A DNA stretch of 64,000 nt. It comes from Klebsormidium nitens. Lineage: Eukaryota > Streptophyta > Klebsormidiophyceae > Klebsormidiales > Klebsormidiaceae. The notes beneath the pieces were generated by a model. It had not been told where the DNA came from and did not search any database. It saw only the letters and a program-made list of their open reading frames with translations. The translations under genes and the position numbers were made by a program. The stretch is from NCBI GenBank assembly GCA_000708835.1, contig DF237045.1, forward strand, positions 145,820-209,819, given 5' to 3'. This document shows positions 44,501-56,764 of the stretch, in pieces (position 1 is the first letter of the stretch; the number at the start of each line of letters is the position of its first letter).

Positions 44501-46019
44501 CAAAAACCCCTCCGAATTTCTCTAGACCGGCCCAAGCCGTTGTCCGACTTTGATTGTATGCAACCTGCAAAGCCCCCGTCCAAACCGGCTTTCTCACAAG
44601 CACCGCCTCGCATCTTCTAGAGCAAGTCTCAAGCTTACTAATTATGAGGCCCCTCGTTTCACGGGGGGACCCCAAGCTTCTCTATGTTATTGACCAGCAA
44701 ACGCCTCGTGCGCCACTTCTTATACTTTGCGCCTCACATCATCAGTTTAAATTCTCCTCTGTGCTGGGCCGCTCGGCTCGCTGGTGGATACTCTTTACTT
44801 CAACTCGTTGAGGCCCTGTTCACACCGGCTCTCCCTCTTCCTCCGCGCTAACCAGTCTTGACCTTCCAGTGTACAGGGCCCCTCGGTCCTTGTAGTGAGG
44901 GACGCGAGTGGCGCACTTTTCGGCGGATTCGCTTCTCAACCGTGGGAGCGCCGCAGCGATTACTACGGCGATATGCACAGCTTCCTCTTCACGCTGCTGC
45001 CGCAGGCGGCCATCTTCAGGCCTTCGGGAGCCAACCGCAACCTACAGTGGGTGAGTCGAAACGTTCAACAAAAAGCTGTTTGCCAAGCCCTTGAGTAATG
45101 CTTGAGCAGGCACGCTATTTGGTCCCTACTCGTACATCCCCTGAGCAATGAGCATCGAACCGTCTTATGCCAAAGTCGAGGTTGTTACCTTGGCTTGCAT
45201 CGTGTCGCACACCCTCCTCTTAGCTGTTGCCATGTGTCGTGCAGTGCGCGATTAACTACCAGTCCGATTCCCTTCCCAACGGCTGCGGCTTCGGCGGACA
45301 GGTGCACCACTTCGGACTATTTCTGGACGCTAGCTTCGACAGCGGCGAGTCACGCCCGTGCGTCACGTTCAACAGGTGCGAACAACCTTGACTTTTACAA
45401 AGCTTCTTTGGCTGTTTTGCTAGATTCGCGATGAGCACTGCATATTTCAGAGGGGACTTGGTGACCATGTTTGGACCCGAACCTAAGGTGCGCAAGCGGC
45501 GCAAGTCTCGAGTTCAGACGATGCTTATCAATAAAAAGTTGTGCTTGGTATCTCAAGCGGATGCGTCCCCGTGCGCGAATCGCTTGCTGGAGGTCCTAAT
45601 TGGTTACATTCATCTTTTCCGCGCCTATTCTTTACGGCGCCCAGTCCGGGTCCGCCTTATGGAGTGGCGGCGAGCCAACGCCAAAACATTTTACGCTCTG
45701 AGGATCACGGCTTCATCTTGCCTGATTTCGCTTGAGCTGCCTTGACCACACCGCGACGATTCGCAATGGTTCTTGAGAAACGAGCAAGCTGGTGCATCTA
45801 ACATGCTTTCCCGTTCGGTTTTGCAGCCCTTCTTTGTCATCCAGCCCGCGTTTCACCCCCGACCACATTGAGTGCTGGGCTGTAGAGATCTTGAGATCGA
45901 CCAACGCTGGCGATCAAGTTGCTTTAAAAGGAACAGTCTTGGAAAGGTTCAAGGAAGATCGGGCTGTGCTTAACATGATGGGCATCGCCGATCACGCCTC
46001 TGCAACTGGTGAAGGATGA
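41579..46019 (+). CDS. EF-hand-like TLDc-domain protein, predicted N-myristoylated
   Basis: Nine GT-AG exons: 41579-41625, 41916-42021, 42317-42421, 42771-42856, 43426-43649, 44107-44296, 44870-45050, 45245-45375, 45827-46019, giving 420 residues. The start MGQAQSHS has Gly2 and Ser6, a usual N-myristoylation context, and matches the MGN/MGQ starts of plant TLDc relatives. Residues 15-120 hold helical repeats with two weak EF-hand loops: KKRGDGCVSFED (poor ligand set) and DVEDDGCVRKSD (Asp1, Glu3, Asp5, Gly6). The TLDc domain covers about 200-420: ASGALFGGFASQPWERRSDY, GDMHSFLFTLLP, NLQWCAINYQSDSLPNG and the ending LKGTVLERFKEDRAVLNMMG. TLDc proteins are linked to oxidative-stress protection and V-ATPase binding in animals; the plant role is poorly known. 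The acceptor at 44870 was chosen over 44877 because only it keeps frame. Confidence 0.9.
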
Positions 46020-46588
46020 TAGAGCTGGATCATGCGAGACTTATCCGGCCCTAAAGAACATGTTGATAATCTGTTTTTTGTCAAACGAGATTGTCCACCC
46101 ATGTGCTAGGAACAAGATCTCAGTCGTACACTAGCATGGTCCGTTCGTGGAAAGTAATGAGATGCATGGTTACAATGCTGTGCAGTGTCTACTTTTCTAT
46201 GGTTCAAATAAAGGTTCATGCGATCTTGATCGACAATTCATACGTCCGCCTGCAATCAATCAGGGTCGAGAATGATCACGGAACTGTCGTACTCCACTGT
46301 CGCGATCCTAACCGAGGATCTCTTGCTAAACCCAGCTACGCCAGGCACCCAGATGCATGTCAACGCAATACAGCCACCGACGCCGCGTATCCTTGCTCCT
46401 CCGGCGTCAGCTGGCTCCCCACCAGCCATCCCCGACACTTGTCTGCTACGGGCCCTCCCGTCTCTTTCGCCCTGGCCGGTTGGCTCTGCCCCACCGGTCT
46501 CCCGACCCCATTCTGTCCCGGCCGGATTTGCTCCGGCACCCCATCTACTCCTTTCCCGTCCTCGGCCGCCCGCAGCCCTTCTCCCTTT
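46020..46588. other. Convergent 3' region between TLDc and histidine kinase genes
   Basis: The TLDc gene stops at 46019. The kinase gene comes from the right on the other strand, and its end is not visible. No family-recognisable coding was seen, although the pyrimidine-rich run 46440-46588 could encode a basic, low-complexity kinase tail on the minus strand. Confidence 0.4.
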
Positions 46589-47499
46589 NNNNNNNNNNNN
46601 NNNNNNNNNNNNNNNNNNNNNNNNNNNNNNNNNNNNNNNNNNNNNNNNNNNNNNNNNNNNNNNNNNNNNNNNNNNNNNNNNNNNNNNNNNNNNNNNNNNN
46701 NNNNNNNNNNNNNNNNNNNNNNNNNNNNNNNNNNNNNNNNNNNNNNNNNNNNNNNNNNNNNNNNNNNNNNNNNNNNNNNNNNNNNNNNNNNNNNNNNNNN
46801 NNNNNNNNNNNNNNNNNNNNNNNNNNNNNNNNNNNNNNNNNNNNNNNNNNNNNNNNNNNNNNNNNNNNNNNNNNNNNNNNNNNNNNNNNNNNNNNNNNNN
46901 NNNNNNNNNNNNNNNNNNNNNNNNNNNNNNNNNNNNNNNNNNNNNNNNNNNNNNNNNNNNNNNNNNNNNNNNNNNNNNNNNNNNNNNNNNNNNNNNNNNN
47001 NNNNNNNNNNNNNNNNNNNNNNNNNNNNNNNNNNNNNNNNNNNNNNNNNNNNNNNNNNNNNNNNNNNNNNNNNNNNNNNNNNNNNNNNNNNNNNNNNNNN
47101 NNNNNNNNNNNNNNNNNNNNNNNNNNNNNNNNNNNNNNNNNNNNNNNNNNNNNNNNNNNNNNNNNNNNNNNNNNNNNNNNNNNNNNNNNNNNNNNNNNNN
47201 NNNNNNNNNNNNNNNNNNNNNNNNNNNNNNNNNNNNNNNNNNNNNNNNNNNNNNNNNNNNNNNNNNNNNNNNNNNNNNNNNNNNNNNNNNNNNNNNNNNN
47301 NNNNNNNNNNNNNNNNNNNNNNNNNNNNNNNNNNNNNNNNNNNNNNNNNNNNNNNNNNNNNNNNNNNNNNNNNNNNNNNNNNNNNNNNNNNNNNNNNNNN
47401 NNNNNNNNNNNNNNNNNNNNNNNNNNNNNNNNNNNNNNNNNNNNNNNNNNNNNNNNNNNNNNNNNNNNNNNNNNNNNNNNNNNNNNNNNNNNNNNNNNN
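46589..47499. other. Assembly gap (run of N)
   Basis: The bases are unknown here. The gap removes most of the kinase's terminal receiver domain and its 3' end. Long ORFs drawn across this gap are artefacts. Confidence 0.99.
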
Positions 47500-50400
47500 A
47501 ACGGCGCGCGCACCCAATTTCGCCATCGCCTGGACTGCGAGCTTCCGCAGAAGGACATTATCCTCGGCGATTAGAACAGTCCGGCCTCTCAAAGGGAGGC
47601 TCAAACCCTCCGTTTTGGACTTGAAGGGGACGCTCAAAACCGCTGCTCCATCCCCCCGTTCCACTTTCGGTTCCTCCTCCAGGGAGACGCCCCGTCCATC
47701 TTGTCCCACGCGCGCGCGCACGCCTCGACGTTCCGCCCATTCCGCGCCCTCTCCGACCTCTGCCACGGAATGCCCTGAGTGCTCGGCCCCCGGCTTGCCT
47801 CCTTGCCTGAAGCTCTCTCCCGGGCTGCCAAGCGGCTCGGGGGATCCCGGTTCCGCCGTTGGGCACGGTTCCGTTCCGGCCATCGTGTGCAGCAGACGCT
47901 GCAGCTTGGATTCGTAAAGCGGTTCGGTGGCAATCGCCGAGAAACCCGCCTTTCGCAGCGTGTCCCAGACGCAGACCGGTGTGGAAGGCTTCACCACCCA
48001 TGCGACCGGTAGGTGCGCCCCGCCCTGAATTCCTGCCCATAAAGAAGATCGCAAACGTCTGGTGAGCCAATTTAAAGAGCATGCTGACCTTGAATGAAGG
48101 CGAACGGAAACCCGGAAGGCTTAGCGACTCAGAAGCCCGCTGCACAGCCGGTCGGTCGCCTAATTGATAGCATGTGATGGGCTCGTGGCGTGCAGTGCCC
48201 TCGAGGGTCGAGAAAACAGAAAATTCAGGTCAATACAGAGGCAAATTTCAGGTTGATACAGATATGACGTTTCGATCTAATGATGGCTTTTCTAATCTTA
48301 TTCGTATTCTAAACCCGTTTTTTAAGGGGCTCTCGCAACGTTTGATTTCTTAAGACAATTTTGAAATTCACCCTGTTCAATGCAGAGCCCTCCCTTCACA
48401 GGGTTGAATCTTATGATAAGTTTATTTGATCTGTATAGTCACAGCAAAGAATACATCTTGTAAATTATCTGATTTCAAAATTCAGACGCCTTAAACCCCA
48501 TGTTTGGCAAATAAAAGATAAAAGGCTAAACGATTCAATTCAAAAAAGCAAACTTAAAGAAGTAAGCCAAATAATCTGTAAGGCTTTTCCCAAAATAAAT
48601 CTTCAAATTTTGACTGTTAGTACTATATTTTGAAAATTAGGCTGAGCTTCTGGATCTTTTCAATAGACCCAAGAGATAATGCCTATGCTTATTGGCAGAC
48701 TAGGAAGAGTCTGAATTCTGCTCAAAATATGCATTGTACTTGTAGAAATAATCTAAGAAATGACAGAGAAAACAATTGTATACATGAACAAATACAATCA
48801 CCCCCGTTAGATATCCAATGAGATCCAACGCTGATGAGAGGCTGCCGTGGAATCCGCATCTGTTGAATAACGTTTAAATAAAAAGAATTTGAGCCGGTAA
48901 CTCAGTTGGTTAGAGTATACGCCTGATAAGCGTAAAGTCGGCTGTTCAAGTCCCTCGGCTCAAGTGATTGAGTCCAGTGAAAAGCCAATCAATTCAAATC
49001 AAATCAATCAAAGCAATCGCTAAAAGTTTGAGCTGCTCCGTGGTCAGCATCCAGATACTGATCAAGACAATCGTCAGCACGAGACAGAATGAGGATTTTC
49101 ATTGAGCAAGCCACGAGTCCGTTCGCGTCTTTTTACGCCTGCAAATGTCTGCTGCTGCTTTTTACATTTTGGTTACTCCATTTCAAGTGATGAGAGGACA
49201 GACCCGGGAGGTGTGGACTGAAAGCACGAGATAAAACTTAGTCAATGGATGACTATAAGACGGTTCGAAAAGTGTGGCCCGTTCCCAAGGCGCCACTTTG
49301 ACCACTTACTTCTCCCAATCTCAATGACATCGCTGTTTGAACCAGCTACTTACGTAAAATTTGCACGATTCGCTCAGCAATCTTCGCACTCCGCAAGGTG
49401 TGCTCGGATTCTATCACGAAAACAGAGCCAGCCGTCGTACCAGAGTTCCCAAGGGCATGATGAACCTGCGCCAGGTATCCATCCAACTCCTCCATGGTCA
49501 AGTCATTGGGGAGAACGGAGAGCGCCAGGATCGCACAGTCAACAACCTTGCAGCTCGCGGCAGCAGGCGGCGACCGCGGCCTGGGGGGTAGCTCCACTCC
49601 CGCCAAGCCGCCCCCTGGCGCAGAGAACCTATCCTTGCTGCGCACGCTTTGTCCGGCTTCGAGGTCCACTACCGCTTGCGGTCGTTTCGCTAACGGAGGA
49701 AACTGGCGGAATAACATTGACTGTGTGCGCCGGACTCTGATCGCCGGGGCTGGTGTCGGGCCCGGTTGGTGCGCGTCGCCGTACGCCCAGTGCTGCAATA
49801 GAGCGCGCCCGGTGCCTAGCCCCGGGTCCCGCGAATGCTCCGCAAGACTGCTCAGCGCTTCGATGACGTCAAGCCAGCACAGTGCCTCCACCACCGTCGC
49901 GCCGTGCCGCCGCATGGACGCCGCCGAGAGCGACCGGGTGAGGAAGCTCGGGATGCCGAGCACCACATTGTAGTGCACGGGGGGATCGCCTGGGGTCATA
50001 CGCGGCGAAAGCAGGGGCGGCCGCGCGGCCGCGAAGGCGAGGTCGAAGCGGAAGAGCGTCCCGGGGCCGATTTTGTCGGCGATTGCGATCGAACCCCCTA
50101 TCATTTCGACAAGATTTCTGACGATTCCCAAGCCAAGGCCGGTTCCCCCGTGCTCGCGCGTGGTGGACAATTCCGCCTGGGCGTAATCCTGGAATACGAC
50201 AGCGCGCTTTTCCGGCGGAATGCCGCATCCGGAGTCCTCGAGTTCGAACCGCAGACGAACCAGTGGGCTCACTGATAGTGGGGAGGTTAAGGAATGGGAG
50301 GGGCTTCGGCCCGAGATGGACCAGCGAGGAGAGTCACGAGGGCTTTGGTTGTCGTTTTCCAAGTAGCAGCGGATGATGATGTAGCCCCCCTGCCAAGAAC

Positions 50401-53400
50401 AGGTGACAGTTGCTTTTGAAACCGGCTTATTTGCAATTGACAGGAGGAAAGCAACGAGACGGGAGATGCAGGGTGTCAATGCTTTTAAGAAGTGCAGCAC
50501 GTTTTTGCAGTGCTCTTGAGAATCTGCAGAGAAGACTTGCATCGAGCATCTGCTGATTTGCCGCCTCGAAGTACAGTTGAGCGCTTCAATTGGAGCCGCT
50601 GGTCAGGACTGGGGATTCCTGCTCTTAATTGCACTGAGCCGCTCCAGGTGTAATGAAGGTACATTATCAATCCCTAAAAGCGATACTTTTTCAGCCTTCG
50701 AAATATTCCGTTGGACTCGATCCTAAGAGGGTGCTTTAAGCCGCTATTATTCTGAAATAAACCCTATTGTGATTGCTTTCTACAGCAAAGTATTTCAGAG
50801 CTCATCCAGAACGAAAAATGTGTTTAACAACTTAAAGTAGTCCGTTTGAATCGAAGAGACAGCGGCCGCTTGAAGCAACGCTGCAACATTTCCAAGAGCA
50901 ATTTGAAGAATCTCTATGGGCAAACTCAAGGTTGTCCTTCACAGAGTTTACGAGGGCGCGACATAATTACACCAGGCTGCGCAAATATGCTTCATACTTC
51001 TGCTGAATGACCCTGCAAATGGTAAGCCTCTGCAAATGTAGTACGAAGCTCAAGAAGGGTAGATTACCTTTGTGAACTTGATGCTGTTGCTGAGAAGGTT
51101 CATGAAGATCTGGCGACAGCGCGTAGGGTCGCCACGAACTAGCGGGATAAGCCCTGGAAGAGAACGAAAGCGAATTGCTTATTTCCATCCTAAAGAGACT
51201 ACAAATCTCTCCTGTAAGAGCAACTTGATTGACCTCGCAAAAACACGCCTCTCCACCCCTGGTACGTTTCTGAGCATCCTTGATCCTCTCAAGCCCTCCT
51301 TCCAAATCTCCTAATGTTCCTTAACGATAGTAAACCTTCTATGGAAGTTGCTCACGATCTCTCTAAAGTAACCAACACCTCATAACTTCACATGAGGTCC
51401 AGAGCCTCCAATTTCTCAAATTGCAGCATGCCGAGAAAAGTATCCAACGAACATACTAGCAACCTGACGTGCAGCATACTGCGATGAAGATTGCCTTTAC
51501 TCTTGAAGCGCAGGAAAAACATAGATACAGATCCTTCAACCGCGCTCTGGAAGTTACGGGTAACACCAGGTGAGAAGATGACAAATTTGAAACTTCCTCG
51601 GCTGATCCAAAGATGCCCAAAAGGCACATACCTGGCATGTCCAAACCGAGTTCGACACCTTTCATAGTGCACTGTACTGTAAAAACGTCCACCAAGGACT
51701 CCAGCAGATTGCTTAGGTCGAATTCCACGTGCTCCAGTTGCAGATGCCCAGCTTGGATCTGCACGTAGTTCAAAATAGAGAGCGATGAAGATCAGAAAAC
51801 CGCACTTCCTAGTTGTGCAGCACGCGGTCCAGTGGCGCCGCAGACAGGGCGTCTGACCAAGCGTCGCTTCCGAGACCTGTCCAGGAAGAACCAGTCGCAC
51901 TACGGATCTTTCGAAATCTTGAGAGAAAAACGATACAGGTGGCAACATGTCCGAGACATGCAAAAGACGCCTGTGCGATGCGGTTCACATGAGCAACTCT
52001 CCAATCGATCAACCGTATCGACATGGAGATCAGACGACTATATAACTGGACAGCCTACACTCAAACAGGTAAGTTCGAAGCACCCACACGCCCAAACCAA
52101 GACTGACTGTCTATTCGGTCAAATAATGTTCAGACCCTGGGAGATGAGCGAATCCGCACCTTGCTGAAATCCAGAATATCGTTGAGCAGGTTCAGGAGAC
52201 CGACGGTACACTCCTTGACTTGAGCCACCCGGACTGACTGCTCCGCTTCCAAATCTGACTCCAAGATGATGTCCAGTATGCCCAACATCGCGGCCAAGGG
52301 AGTCCGTAGATCGTGACTGCAACAGAATAATCTGCCTTCATCCTCAGTTCTGATACGCTTAAGACAGTCTGTTTGCTTCGCACAATGCACACAGAAAGGC
52401 GAACTCTCCATAACGGACCAGGAAGCTCAGGTTTGCAGCATAATTCTGTGCTACATCAATACTTCGTGAGCAACGGCGTTTGAGAAGTAAGGCTGCCTAA
52501 GCAAGCTCAGCTGACGTGGCGGGCTCCCTGAGAGGGCTCAAAGAACTTGCCAACTAACATATGTTTTGCTTTGTTAAGCAGCGAGACCTTTTCTTGAGTA
52601 GAAGCACTTCTTGGTGCATCCTAAGAAAGGGCCCCGCAGGAAGCTGTTTATGCGAGTTTCGTACTAGGTTCAGGATGTTAACACTCTAGGACCAATGCAG
52701 CTCGTCCAACAAACTTCGCAGGACTTTTCCCAATTTCCCGTCTCCTGATGGCCTTTGAATTGAGCGAGAAGAGTAGAGAGTCTGCTCACCTGGTCATAGC
52801 GAAGAATTTTGTCTTGAACTCTTCCCTCGCCTCGGCCTGCCTCTTCGCCTCGAAACTCCGAAGCAGCTCCGCCTTCAACCGCATGGCCTTACTTATAGGG
52901 TCTGTCAGGTACATAATAGCAAGAAAACCCAGCCCACAGATGCCAACTGCCACTGAGCTGATGATGTAAGTGGCATCCCGCCGCTGCTCGTCAAGCTTCC
53001 CATAGACGGCCTTCCTTGGAAGAAACGTAACCAGCTTGAGCGAAAGCCCTGTGTTAGCTATATCTTTACACGCGATGCTGTAGCGCCCCCCCTGAAGGCG
53101 TGCTTGTATCGGGCCTTTGTCACAGTCTGGCAACTGCGTGGGGAGGAGTGCAAACACTTCCCTGATGAGGGGGCTACTCGACTGGCTCGCTTCGAGCAAG
53201 GTCGGTGTTCCTAACTGCTTGGCCTGGCGGTAGTCGTGCACCAAGGCTGCAACGAGAGTCGTCCCGTTTAGAACAAACATGTTGCCCCCTTTGAGATCAA
53301 GCCCCTCGACGAAGTCTCCGATGGCTGTCAGATACAGCGCACTGGAAACAACCCCAAGAACCGTGTTGGATCCAGGCAGCGTGTAACGCTTGGCAACGAC

Positions 53401-54567
53401 CAGAAGAGGCTGCCGTGTTGCCCCGACAAGTATCTGGACCGCTAATCCATCAGGGCTATTCAATGCTCTTTGGTAGAAAGGCCGGCTGCGGATGTCGACA
53501 GGGACGTCAGGAGTGACGTTAGCAACGAAGCTTCCATCAGCTGGAGATACATACTGCACAGACACAGAGACAAGTATGACTACTGCAAGTGCTATTTTGT
53601 TCTAAAAGCTTAATCTTTTGTCAGCTTTCGCAAGTTAAGTGAAAGCAGAACATACTGACCACCTTGTGACGAGAATTATCTCGGAAGGGCCCCAGTCGAT
53701 CAAAAACCAAAATTTTGACCAATTTTGTCTGAAACAGATGGACACTGTTGCTGGGTTGCCTAAGATTGATTCTGCGCATAGTCAGCTGGTGAGGGCCCTA
53801 CTGAATGAAAAATCGACGACTTCGTGCTAAGTCACAAACGAAAAGAGACAAAAACACAAAGTGCTGGCTCGTTCTATGTGAGGTAGAATTGGACTATTGC
53901 CAAAAGTGGAGCTCAATGTAGAGCACCAACCCTTAGAAGTTCGAAGGCCTTCGAAGCTCCGAATATGGCAAGCAATCTGCAAGCTTTAAAAGTGGACAAG
54001 ACAAGAGCACGACCCATTTGTACACACAGGTTCCCATTGTCAATTCCGGCTTCTCCATTTCGCAGGCAAAACGGAGGGGAAAACAGTATACCTGTCGTCC
54101 TGTGATTGGCTCACCGTTACATAGCGTGGGGGAGCCTGGCCCTTGGGCAGGGTCTGGTTTGCAAAGGTCCACAGCAGTCTTGTATTAGCATAGGGGCTCG
54201 TTGCATTGTCAACGGAATTGACAACCATGTAGGGCCCCTCCTCCGTGGTGAGTCCCAGGCCAGAGACTGTGTTGCAGCTCTGAAACGTCTTTCTCAGGGA
54301 GGATGCTGTAAGATCCTGTTTTTGATCTACTGTCAGGTTGAGGCCTGGGCTGTAAATCAGGTCAAGATACTGCGCAAAGCTTGTGCCGCATGGTTCTGCC
54401 GTGTCCAGCAGCTGAGAGACGCTACTGGAAATATGCAGAAGGATCTCTCCTTGGTAGGAGTGCACCAGGCTCGAAAAGTAGGTCGAGGAGGCGGCGCATG
54501 TGAAGTGGAATGTGATGGTCGTGGTACCGGCCAGCAGACTTGCCAGCAGAACCTGGGGAAAAGTCAT
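47500..54567 (-). CDS. Membrane hybrid histidine kinase, CKI1-like (C-terminus lost in the N gap)
   Basis: Exons (minus order): 54567-54115, 53553-52790, 52316-52160, 51758-51632, 51153-51068, 50389-49354 and 48032 into the gap; all GT-AG with agreeing phases. An N-terminal membrane span (VLLASLLAGTTTITF) and a second near residues 355-375 (IISSVAVGICGLGFLAIM) enclose a ~320-residue extracytosolic sensor with Cache-like features (YVSPADGSF, RPFYQRAL). Then come the H box FFAMTSHDLRTPLAAM (His407), DILDFSKIQAGHLQLE, the N box CRQIFMNLLSNSIKFTK, the G1 box EDSGCGIP (about 580) and the G2 box GGTGLGLG (about 610). A receiver-like segment (670-930) seems degenerate: the usual phospho-Asp block reads DCAILALSVLP. 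A second receiver begins RTVLIAEDNVLLRKLA near 1024 and runs into the gap. It should signal through phosphorelay to HPt proteins and response regulators. The CKI1-like assignment rests on order and H-box context; the ligand is unknown. Confidence 0.85.
48240..48962. other. Mitochondrial-like DNA insertion (NUMT) in a kinase intron
   Basis: The segment is strikingly AT-rich compared with all its surroundings and ends in an organelle-type tRNA sequence. It lacks recognisable nuclear features and sits in the intron between kinase exons 6 and 7. The anticodon loop of the tRNA is uninterrupted; land-plant plastid trnI-GAU normally has an intron there, so mitochondrial origin is favoured. Ends are approximate, set by the composition change. 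Confidence 0.6.
48891..48961 (+). tRNA. trnI: tRNA-Ile(GAU), organelle type, probably a decayed copy
   Basis: The acceptor stem GAGCCGG pairs with TCGGCTC (one G-T pair). The D-arm is ACTC..GAGT, and the anticodon arm TACGC-CTGATAA-GCGTA gives anticodon GAU. The T-loop TTCAAGT is present, but the T stem cannot form five pairs, as if about three bases were lost from its 3' side. It is bacterial/organellar in style and lies in the AT-rich insertion, so it is unlikely to be a working nuclear tRNA. Confidence 0.7.
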
Positions 54568-55688
54568 CGAGATATTCAGCCTTGGTCTACTTTGCCTGAT
54601 TGATCAGACTCCTTAGAAGTCAGCGGCTGGCCTCAAGTGGTGCTTAATCGATGACTCAGGGCCAAACCAAGAGATGCAGTAGCCTGAAGGCATTTTTGGA
54701 ATGCTCCACTTCGGCTCGTGTGGTGTTCATGAAGATGAGGATTGCTCAGATTGCTGAGCACATGAAGAATTGTTGCAGAGCTTCCATTGGGAGCTTAAAA
54801 GTTTGAAGCTAGAGCACCACCTACACACACTAACCCTGTGGTGCAACTCCATCCAGACGTCCCACGCAACCACATTGGATATCATGCCATGAAGGTGGTG
54901 AGTTGTACAACTATTGACCTTCAGCTGCGCATAAGTTAACTTTATGCTATACAGCCCCCAGAACTCTAAAGGCTGCCTCCATTTGATCTGTAGCACGTTA
55001 ACACACCAATCGCGCCTAATTAGCAATTCTGAGATTTTAAGAGAAGCATAGATTCTCCTTTTTTGTCTAGCAGCTGTGATTTCCACATCCAATTTCACAG
55101 GTTGGGAACTTCAGTCGGTACTCTTACAAAATTTCAAACGACCAGCTGCTGACCAGAATTCAGATGGTTCCTATACATCAATCTTTAGGAGAAAGCGCAA
55201 CAGCCAAATTCCAATATTACAATCTCACCATGATACCCAAGCGAAGGAGCCTAGCGTCTGACCAACACTTCGCATGGCCAAACGGCAGTGCGTCCATTCT
55301 GCTGCGCCTGTTGGTTGACCTGTCATACGGCTGATCTCTGTCCATTGAATCTGAATTTAATTATCATGTAGAATGGACTAAAAAACACTGGTGTCAGTCT
55401 AATGCCGCGGAAAGGTGGTGAAAAAGTAAGAGGACTGATCTTTGCTTTGAAATCATGTCTGCCTAGGCCTACATCAGAAATAGCCTTGTTTCTGTCGCTA
55501 AGTGTATCTAGCTTGCTTCATTGGGGTGTTCTCCCAGCTAGAGGCGTTGATTGATGGCAGCAGCCAGCAGCCGGCAGCCAACAGGGCAACCACGTCCGAA
55601 AACCTGTTCTTTGATGAGTTCTCCTGGTGTAGCCAAAAAAGGAAATGCAGTTTAGCATAATGTAAGTCCTATGCTGACTCATGCTCTG

Positions 55689-56228
55689 TTCTCATTGGCG
55701 GCGGACGGCACAACAATTAATAAATCCTTTTTTGCCCGGAACTTGCCCGGAAGTGCCCAAAAAAGCGAAAAGCGTGAAGTTGTGCCGGCCGCAAGTGAAA
55801 TCACACCACGGCACAAGTCCTGGTACAAAATCGGGAATTGCCACGCTGGCATGCAAAACCCTAAACCCCGAGCAGGCAAAAGACCAGCTAGGTACCCTAC
55901 AGGCTATCCTACAGCTGCTGTGCTTGCCTCCTGTGCACAGTCATCACTACGTTGCAACTTGCAGCCCTGGCGCGCCAGAATCTAGCACCTCGGGCTGTGA
56001 GTGGCCAGTTCAACCACGTGGTTGCCCGGCACAGAAAAATAGGAGTTCGACCCGAGGGGGCACAAGGGTCGAACTTTTAATATTTTTGTGCCGCTGACGT
56101 AAGCATTTTTTTATCGAGTTCCGCCGGCACAACTGCTAGTGGAAGCGCGGTAGAAGTTTTCCACTTTCGCCGGAGCCAATCAGAAGATTTACATTAAAAA
56201 TTGTTGTGCCGTCCGCCGCTAATGAGAA
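55689..56228. mobile_element. MITE-like inverted-repeat element, ~540 bp
   Basis: Terminal arms of about 30 bp match with one or two mismatches: 55689-55718 (TTCTCATTGGCGGCGGACGG..) and its complement at 56199-56228. A second, inner inverted pair (GTTGTGCCGGC) lies near 55785 and 56125. There is no transposase ORF and no clear target duplication, so the superfamily is undetermined. Confidence 0.7.
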
Positions 56229-56640
56229 TAGGGCCTGAGCGTTCTGCAGCAATCCTGGAAAAATGTGAAAGATGGCGGCCCGGTGCAGATTTCGGTCATC
56301 GGGTCCCGCTGTTCTGTGCTACAATCTCTTTGATCGATGAGAATCTGCATGCACATAAAGCGCAAAGTCAAAAACTCAGAACCTGGACTGCTGGATGGGC
56401 AATGTTACATGAAGTTGGCCGTCTTCATGGTCTTGTAATTGAACCTGTTTCCCTCCGCATTTCTCAGCATCTTGGAAACAGCATGGTTCATCAGAGCTCC
56501 TATGTGCACTTTTTCATTGCTCACACCTGTATAGTCCCGAGAGGATTTCGGACATGAAGCTCAGCAATCAGGCATGTACGCTTCCGGGTTTTCCGGGTTG
56601 TTGTGGCACTGGTTGCCTAAGAATCTCAGAATCTGTGCTA

Positions 56641-56764
56641 ACTCAAATCACCACACATGGAGATTGCCTCACGTGACCGAGAATCGCTCTGCGAGCCGTT
56701 CCACTCAAATCACCACACATGGAGATTGCCTCACGTGACCAAGAATCGCTCTGCGAGCGTTTCC
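56641..56764. repeat. 62-bp direct tandem duplication
   Basis: Two adjacent copies, 56641-56702 and 56703-56764, differ at only a few bases. Each holds ACTCAAATCACCACACATGG and CTCACGTGACC, so the duplication doubles an ACGTG core (G-box-like) upstream of the USP gene. Confidence 0.95.

Noticed and set aside
46091-48054. Very long ORFs on both strands (up to 608 aa)
   Set aside because: They run through the N gap, where every codon is unknown. Only the minus-strand part right of 47500 has real receiver-domain sequence.
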